Below, one piece after another: positions 59,516 to 64,000 of a stretch of 64,000 bases of DNA. A program made the translations under genes and the position numbers. The stretch is from Gracilaria domingensis (taxonomy: Eukaryota; Rhodophyta; Florideophyceae; Gracilariales; Gracilariaceae). Every line of letters begins with the position of its first letter. The stretch's first letter is position 1. The notes beneath the pieces are model-generated. The model saw only the letters and a list, made by a program, of their open reading frames with translations. It did no database searches and was not told the origin of the DNA. The stretch is taken from assembly GCA_022539475.1 (NCBI GenBank), contig VCMS01000022.1, forward strand, positions 852,237 through 916,236. The letters run 5' to 3'.

Positions 59516-60720
59516 CCGCTGAGCGGCTTGAACGGTAACCGACTTCGGCTTTCTTCCTCGTGCCTTGTAGCTCTGCCGAACCTCTATTCGGATGGCAGTT
59601 CCTGTTGCAATCGGCAGCCGAGTTGCGGAGATAGCGCACCGCCAAGTTGTGCTAAGAATAGCTCGACGAAGGGGTGTTTCGCGAACGCCATAACTCCGGA
59701 ACCGCTGCAGACGGCAACAAGCCGTTTCGGTCAAGTTTAAGTCTCTCTAATAAGAGTTGATTCACACCGAGAAATCGGAATTTGCCCTTGATTAAGTGGG
59801 TCAAACGTGATCGTTCCTGTTCGGACATCCCAAGAGGGCAAGTTGATTGACCGACCGAGATGACTTCGGAACTTGGCGTTCAACCTTCTCACAAGGAAAG
59901 AGACCTCATAGAGGGGCTTAACAACATCCATAGAGGTGGCCTAGCGATGCTGAGATACTCAGGAATGCCGTGTAACGGAGACAGCACAAGTCCGATCCAG
60001 TGTACCAGCAGTACTGTAGTGCCCAGACCTTCGTCACCAATGAAGGCATACCGGTAACAGACGGACTCGGTACATGCCGTAGAACGGTGAAACAGATTCC
60101 AGACACCCATGAGCGTGCATACACCCCAAGAAAACTGGGCTATGAAACCGTGAACAGCGAGAACGGTCAAGCGCAATTCCCCAGTAATGGCGAATGTAAA
60201 TCCGTCTCTGCGGCAAAGAAACCGACGTTATTGGGCACCGTACGCGACAAAGCGCCTCCAGAGGGTGGTGTACGTGAGTGGACGAGCCTCAGATAGTAGT
60301 GATAAATCATCCAGCCATTATCGACTTGGCTCAAATTTTTCTTCGTTTCCTCCCCCTCCTCAGTAGGCAATACCTCGTTGGAGGCTGTTGCGAGTGGCCC
60401 ACAGGAGGGGGCTAACTTTCCGCCAAAGCGGCTGTAGCGATAAAACTTCTTAGTCTTCATTCCAGTGTCCTGGCTTCTTCTCCTTCTTCGAAGGCTTCTT
60501 TCTTCTTCATCTTCTCCTTCTCCTTCTCCACTGTAAGTGGCTTCCGCGTTTCGCGGCTTGTCTGCTCAGCAAAAAAAAAAGCTGTCCGCTTAGAGCGGCC
60601 TGGTCCGCCTGAGGCGGCTAAGTGATCTCAAGTTAACTTCAAGTTGTATCCGCTTGACGCGGCATATTCTTGCGTAATGCAATACTGTCCGCATGAGGCG
60701 GCGTATTCCGTCTGAGACGG
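59516..60720 (-). repeat. Family of short CCGC-loop-GCGG hairpins
   Basis: Copies at 59516-59526, 60420-60431, 60544-60556, 60586-60598, 60605-60617, 60650-60662, 60689-60701 and 60708-60720. Each is an 11-13 nt CCGC...GCGG stem-loop, usually preceded by T and followed by C. The last copy reads CCGTCTGAGACGG, where both stem partners changed together. Six of the eight lie within 180 bases after the chromodomain stop. Confidence 0.85.
60348..60364 (-). other. Polypurine tract of the retroelement
   Basis: ACTGAGGAGGGGGAGGA on the element's strand, followed by AAACGAAGAAAAA, directly before the candidate LTR edge. This is where plus-strand DNA synthesis would be primed. An identical 17-mer lies at 62070-62086. 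Confidence 0.55.
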
Positions 60721-60745
60721 CTGCGCTCAATAGGGACGTGGGTGG

Positions 60746-62224
60746 TCAACCCACTTGGGCCTTGTCCAGCGTAGCCGGTATCGGTGTCCGTGTGCGACGG
60801 TGGTACTGCAAGACCTTCGAGCGAGGCAAGTGCTCAATGGGCTCGTGCGTATCCTCTGAAGAGGCGTAGCCGTACCAACGGACTCGATACAGTAGTTCCC
60901 CGTCAGGGGCGTAGCCGTGACTTACCAGACGGTCAATGACATATTCCTCATCGAGAACACTCCGCTCTGTGTGCGGCTTGCTTGAAGAATCCTCTTTCGA
61001 GGCGAAGTCGTCGCTTCTCCCGTCGTGGGCATCGTCGTTCGTGATCGGCTTCCGTCCTGACGGCAGTACATCCTGTACGCCAGGCTTTGGTCTCCGTGAC
61101 CATGGTACTTTCCTGACCATCATGCTTCCAGATTCCTGGTTCTTCTCCCCATGCTGCTGGGCTGTGACCGTGCCTCGGTCTTCTCGAATAGCGAGCTTCC
61201 GGAGTTCCGGCACAATCTCCCGTTGCGACGGTGAACGGTCCGCAGAGCGGTGAGCCAGCGAGTGGTGTTCTGGCACGTGCCGTGGCGGCGGTTCGCCGCG
61301 CGCTGCAGTTTGCGACACCTGCGCCTTTGCATGGCTGTCAAGAGCCGATTCAAATTCGGAATTTTTTGAACCGTTTTTAGACGGCGCCAGGTCTGTGGCT
61401 GGCACGTGCCCGGCTTGCGCACTGTAATCCTCGGTTGGAGGCGGATCTCCCACGGAGCTCGACACTTGGCGCGACGTGCACGCGTCGTCAGTGCTTGAGT
61501 GCTGCCCACTTGCTGTGGCTTGACTGTTCGCCACACTGGTGGTTGGTTCCGTCTTTTTGACGGCTTTGGCACTCGGTGCTGCACCAAAATCTCCCGAAGT
61601 CGGGTCTGCCGTAACAGCACGGTTTTTTCGAACTAACTCTTCTTTCTCCGGACTTCCGGCTTTGCGATTCACCATAGTGGTGCCTTTCACCTCAGCCTTC
61701 CGTGGTAGCGGCGCGTCCTTCTCTTCCGGTCTTCCGGCTGCAATCGTCACCGAGGTGGCGTCCTTCCCAGAAGGCCTCCGCGAAACTGTGCGATCCCTCC
61801 GGCTTTCCGGCTGCAAATTACGTACCACATCGGTACTGTGTTCCCGTTCTTGGGCCTGCAAACGTAACTCCGTTCGCGACGGCGGTGGTGAGCGAGAGTG
61901 ATCTTCCTCTTCTTGAGGCTTCCGCGGTAGCTGCGCGTCGTTCTCTTCTTTCCGGCTCTCCGGCTGTGTGTCGCGCGTTGACGTGCCTTCATCACGACTT
62001 GCGTGCGATACAGAGGCCTGCGAAGGCGACTCCGTCGACGACGGCGACAACGAAAAAGAACGACCAGCCTCCTCCCCCTCCTCAGTGGGAGTGTCGGGGG
62101 TGGCGGCGAGTATCCCCATAGGGGCCCTTATCCGCGTGTGCACATGTGCGGCATTGGAGACCGACCGGTCAGATTCCGGCTTAGCAGGCAAATGAGCAAG
62201 TCCGCGATCCGGATGCGGCAACAC
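60746..62224 (-). pseudogene. Retroelement integrase linker and chromodomain
   Basis: An open frame of 492 codons without an ATG at its head. It is one base out of phase with the upstream pol frame, which it overlaps at 62181-62224, so it is read either by frameshifting or, more likely, is separated by an indel. Some 400 residues are a hydrophilic linker with irregular repeats of a PES/EEKDAPLPRK kind. The last 70 residues form a chromodomain: EEYVIDRLVSHGY, LLYRVRWYGY, EDTHEPIEHL. In chromoviruses this domain steers integration to particular chromatin marks. The stop at 60746 ends the coding part of the element. Confidence 0.8.
62070..62086 (-). other. Internal copy of the polypurine tract
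   Basis: The same 17 bases as at 60348-60364, lying in the linker coding sequence, where it encodes PTEEGEE. Confidence 0.5.
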
Positions 62225-64000
62225 AGACGGTTGAGTGCGTACCCGCCGCGGCGCCTGTTTCCGTTTCGACGGCTGTTTCCACAGTGGGTGCGGTAGGGGC
62301 CGACGATGACGGTAGCGAATCCTGCGAAACAGGCTTTGGCGCAGGCGTTATGCGATCTAGCGACAAACGCTCGTGCTCTCCCTTGATATCAAGGACAACC
62401 GTTGTGTCGGTGACAGCAATAACCCGGAACGGGCCGTCCGCGATAGGAGAAAGCTTGTGGCGCTTCTCCTTTTCAGGGTTGTAGTACTCCTTCCGTACGA
62501 AGGCAAAGCTACCTTCCCTGATCTGAGGGGCATTCTTACGCACTCTAGCGTCGAAATTCCGCTTGTATGCGGCCTGGGCCTTAGCGATATGCTGCCCAAC
62601 TGTAGGGATAATGTTCTTAAGCCAGTCCTTCCAGGCGTCCCTGTGTAGACGGGGCGACGGAAACTTATCCAAAGTTGGCTGTGGCTCGATAGCCACCGAA
62701 GGTGGGACGCGTGATAGCACAAGCTCGAACGGCGAGATCCGAGTCGTGCGATGAACCTGCGTATTGTAGGCATAAGTCACCGCATCGGTGTACTGATCTC
62801 ATTCCGACGGATGCTCGGCAACAAACGTCCGCAATGCGTTGAGCATCGTGCGCTTAAAACGCTCAACCTGCCCATTACTCTGGGGATGATATGTTGTCGT
62901 AAACCAGTTTTGGATCCGCAAGATGCGGCATACGTCCTGAAAGAACTTAGCCGTAAACTGCGGTCCATTATCCGATAGTAAGTCAATCGGCGGTCCGTAG
63001 ACAAAAACCCAGTGAGTAACGAAAGCTTGGGCGACCGCACTAGCAGTAACCTTCTTCAAAGGCACAGTCCGTACCAGCTTAGAAAAGCGGTCGGTGATAA
63101 CAAGCAAAAACCGGTTTCCCCGGCGGGTGCGAATAAACTCGCCGAGTAGATCGATCGCCACAAACTCCAGTGGAGCCCTGGCAGGGAATAGTGCCAACTT
63201 CTTGGAATACTTATGCAGCTTGACGCGGTTCTTCGCGCAGTCAGAACATCCACGAACAGTGGCATACGCGTCGAAAGCCATTGCTGGCCAGTAAAAGTCC
63301 TTCCGTAAGGTGTAGTACAACTTCCTGCCACCAGGGTGGGCTGACAACTTTGCATAGTGCGAAAAATGCAGTACTCGTGACTGAAGTCAGTGCGGAACCA
63401 CAATCTGTGGCCTGTTTCCGACAGTTCGGATTAGAAATCCTTGGTCGTTCTCGACGAAAGGCAACTGTGCTCCACCGTTTAGACGACTACGAATCTCCGT
63501 ACAAAAACGGTCGGTGTGCTGCTCCCGGATGAGTTCCTCCGGCTTGATCGGTACGAAAGAGCCCGGTTCGGGTTGCGTGTCTGACACGGCTAAAACAGCA
63601 TCGTAGATGTCCCATCCTTCCGATTCTTCATCGGCATCGCTCGAGCCGTCTTCCGCGAGGAAGCACGGTATCTCCAGATCATCGACTGGCGCAGCTTCAG
63701 CCGCTGTTTCCAAGCGGGACAGTGCATCAGCCTGAGTGTTCAGGAGTCCTTTCTTGTAACGGATTTCGAAGTCGAATTCCGACAAGCGAAGTCTCCACCG
63801 CATCAAGCGGCCAGATGGCTCTGCTATAGAGAGTAGCCAGCGTAAGGCCGAATGATCGATATGAACAATGAAGCGGGTCCCCATAAGATAGGGCCGCAGT
63901 GTCTGTAATGCCCAGACAACTGCCAAGCACTCCTTCTCGGATACCGAGTAATTCTTCTCGTGAACGTTGAGGCTCCTTGACCAATACCCAATTGGGAATC
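62181..64000 (-). pseudogene. Retroelement pol: RNase H and integrase, decayed
   Basis: One phase carries the whole stretch but is broken by TGA at 63387 and again at 62799. RNase H is seen in FIVHIDHSALRWLL and LNTQADALSR. After a spacer comes integrase: a His/Cys zinc region (SHYAKLSAHPG to CSDC), then the catalytic core with AIDLLGEF, LLSDNGPQF and NGQVERF supplying the D, D and E residues, then the GPY/F-like module DGPFRVI. The frame ends at 62181, with the chromodomain in the next phase. The 5' part continues past the window edge. Confidence 0.88.

Larger units (their letters stand above)
58219..60333 (-). repeat. Candidate 3' LTR
   Basis: Begins TG (TGTGGTGC) and ends CA (GGCTCA) on the plus strand. 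The right end directly follows the purine tract of the element. It contains a TATA box on the element's strand and several hairpins, and codes for nothing recognisable. The length of about 2.1 kb and both edges are provisional because the partner LTR is not in the window. Confidence 0.45.
58219..64000 (-). mobile_element. Chromodomain Ty3/gypsy LTR retrotransposon, 3' part only
   Basis: Reading leftwards from the window edge: RNase H, integrase, a long linker, a C-terminal chromodomain, a purine tract, and a long region that fits the 3' LTR. The reverse transcriptase, protease, Gag and 5' LTR lie outside the window. RNase H before integrase and the chromodomain at the integrase end place it in the chromovirus branch of Ty3/gypsy. 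Two in-frame TGA codons and a frame change show it is decayed. The left limit at 58219 is estimated from where the gene at 57.2 kb loses sense. Confidence 0.85.

Noticed and set aside
58173-60460. Reading frames inside the candidate LTR on both strands
   Set aside because: No conserved domain, short and overlapping; they lie in the non-coding terminal repeat of the element.
1-64000. CRISPR arrays, bacterial operons or ribosome binding sites
   Set aside because: No regularly spaced repeats. Gene spacing, the intron and the retroelement show nuclear eukaryotic DNA.

Overview
This is nuclear DNA from a eukaryote. It has a spliceosomal intron, a cytosolic-type tRNA-Cys, plastid-targeted proteins and a chromodomain Ty3/gypsy retrotransposon. 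Genes are compact and nearly intronless. Many sit in divergent pairs whose starts lie in dense GCGC/CpG islands, while their 3' halves and the intergenic DNA are much more AT-rich. A secreted glycoside hydrolase family 16 protein, a plastid phosphoenolpyruvate/phosphate-type translocator and the overall gene style suggest a multicellular (florideophyte) red alga such as Chondrus crispus. That assignment is inference from gene content, not a database match.

Layout. 0.5-4.1 kb: a nibrin (NBS1)-like DNA-repair gene and an unassigned minus-strand locus. 4.1-7.7 kb: mostly gene-poor. 7.7-9.8 kb: a leucine-rich-repeat-like protein. 10.0-17.7 kb: a DHHC palmitoyltransferase diverging from a large secreted PKD/PA14/IPT/sorbosone-dehydrogenase-like protein, the plastid phosphate translocator, and a small BSD2-like CxxC zinc protein. 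The last diverges from an LSD1-type amine oxidase (18.0-21.1 kb). 21.1-27.4 kb: a 96-bp near-perfect foldback and two unknown acidic membrane proteins. 27.9-30.6 kb: an Alba-domain protein with one intron, tRNA-Cys(GCA), and the GH16 enzyme. 31.6-35.4 kb: an FAD monooxygenase and, head to head with it, its decayed paralogue. 36.7-45.7 kb: an OSCA/TMEM63 channel, a GYF-domain protein, the PP2A B55 subunit, COX17 and a GNB1L/ASTRA-like WD40 protein. 45.7-52.6 kb: small ORFs, a methyltransferase diverging from a pfkB kinase, a PHD-finger protein and PP5. 53.6-55.1 kb: an unknown membrane glycoprotein. 57.2-64 kb: an unknown gene apparently interrupted by a minus-strand chromodomain Ty3/gypsy element that runs off the right edge.

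Most genes are housekeeping: DNA repair, chromatin, phosphatase signalling, copper delivery to cytochrome oxidase and plastid carbon exchange. The secreted GH16 and IPT/PA14/propeller proteins fit cell-wall or extracellular-matrix work. I see no operon, CRISPR array or defence island. The least explained signals are structural: several near-perfect palindromes, a family of short hairpins with apparent compensatory changes in the retroelement's non-coding 3' region, and a duplicated 17-nt purine tract in that element.
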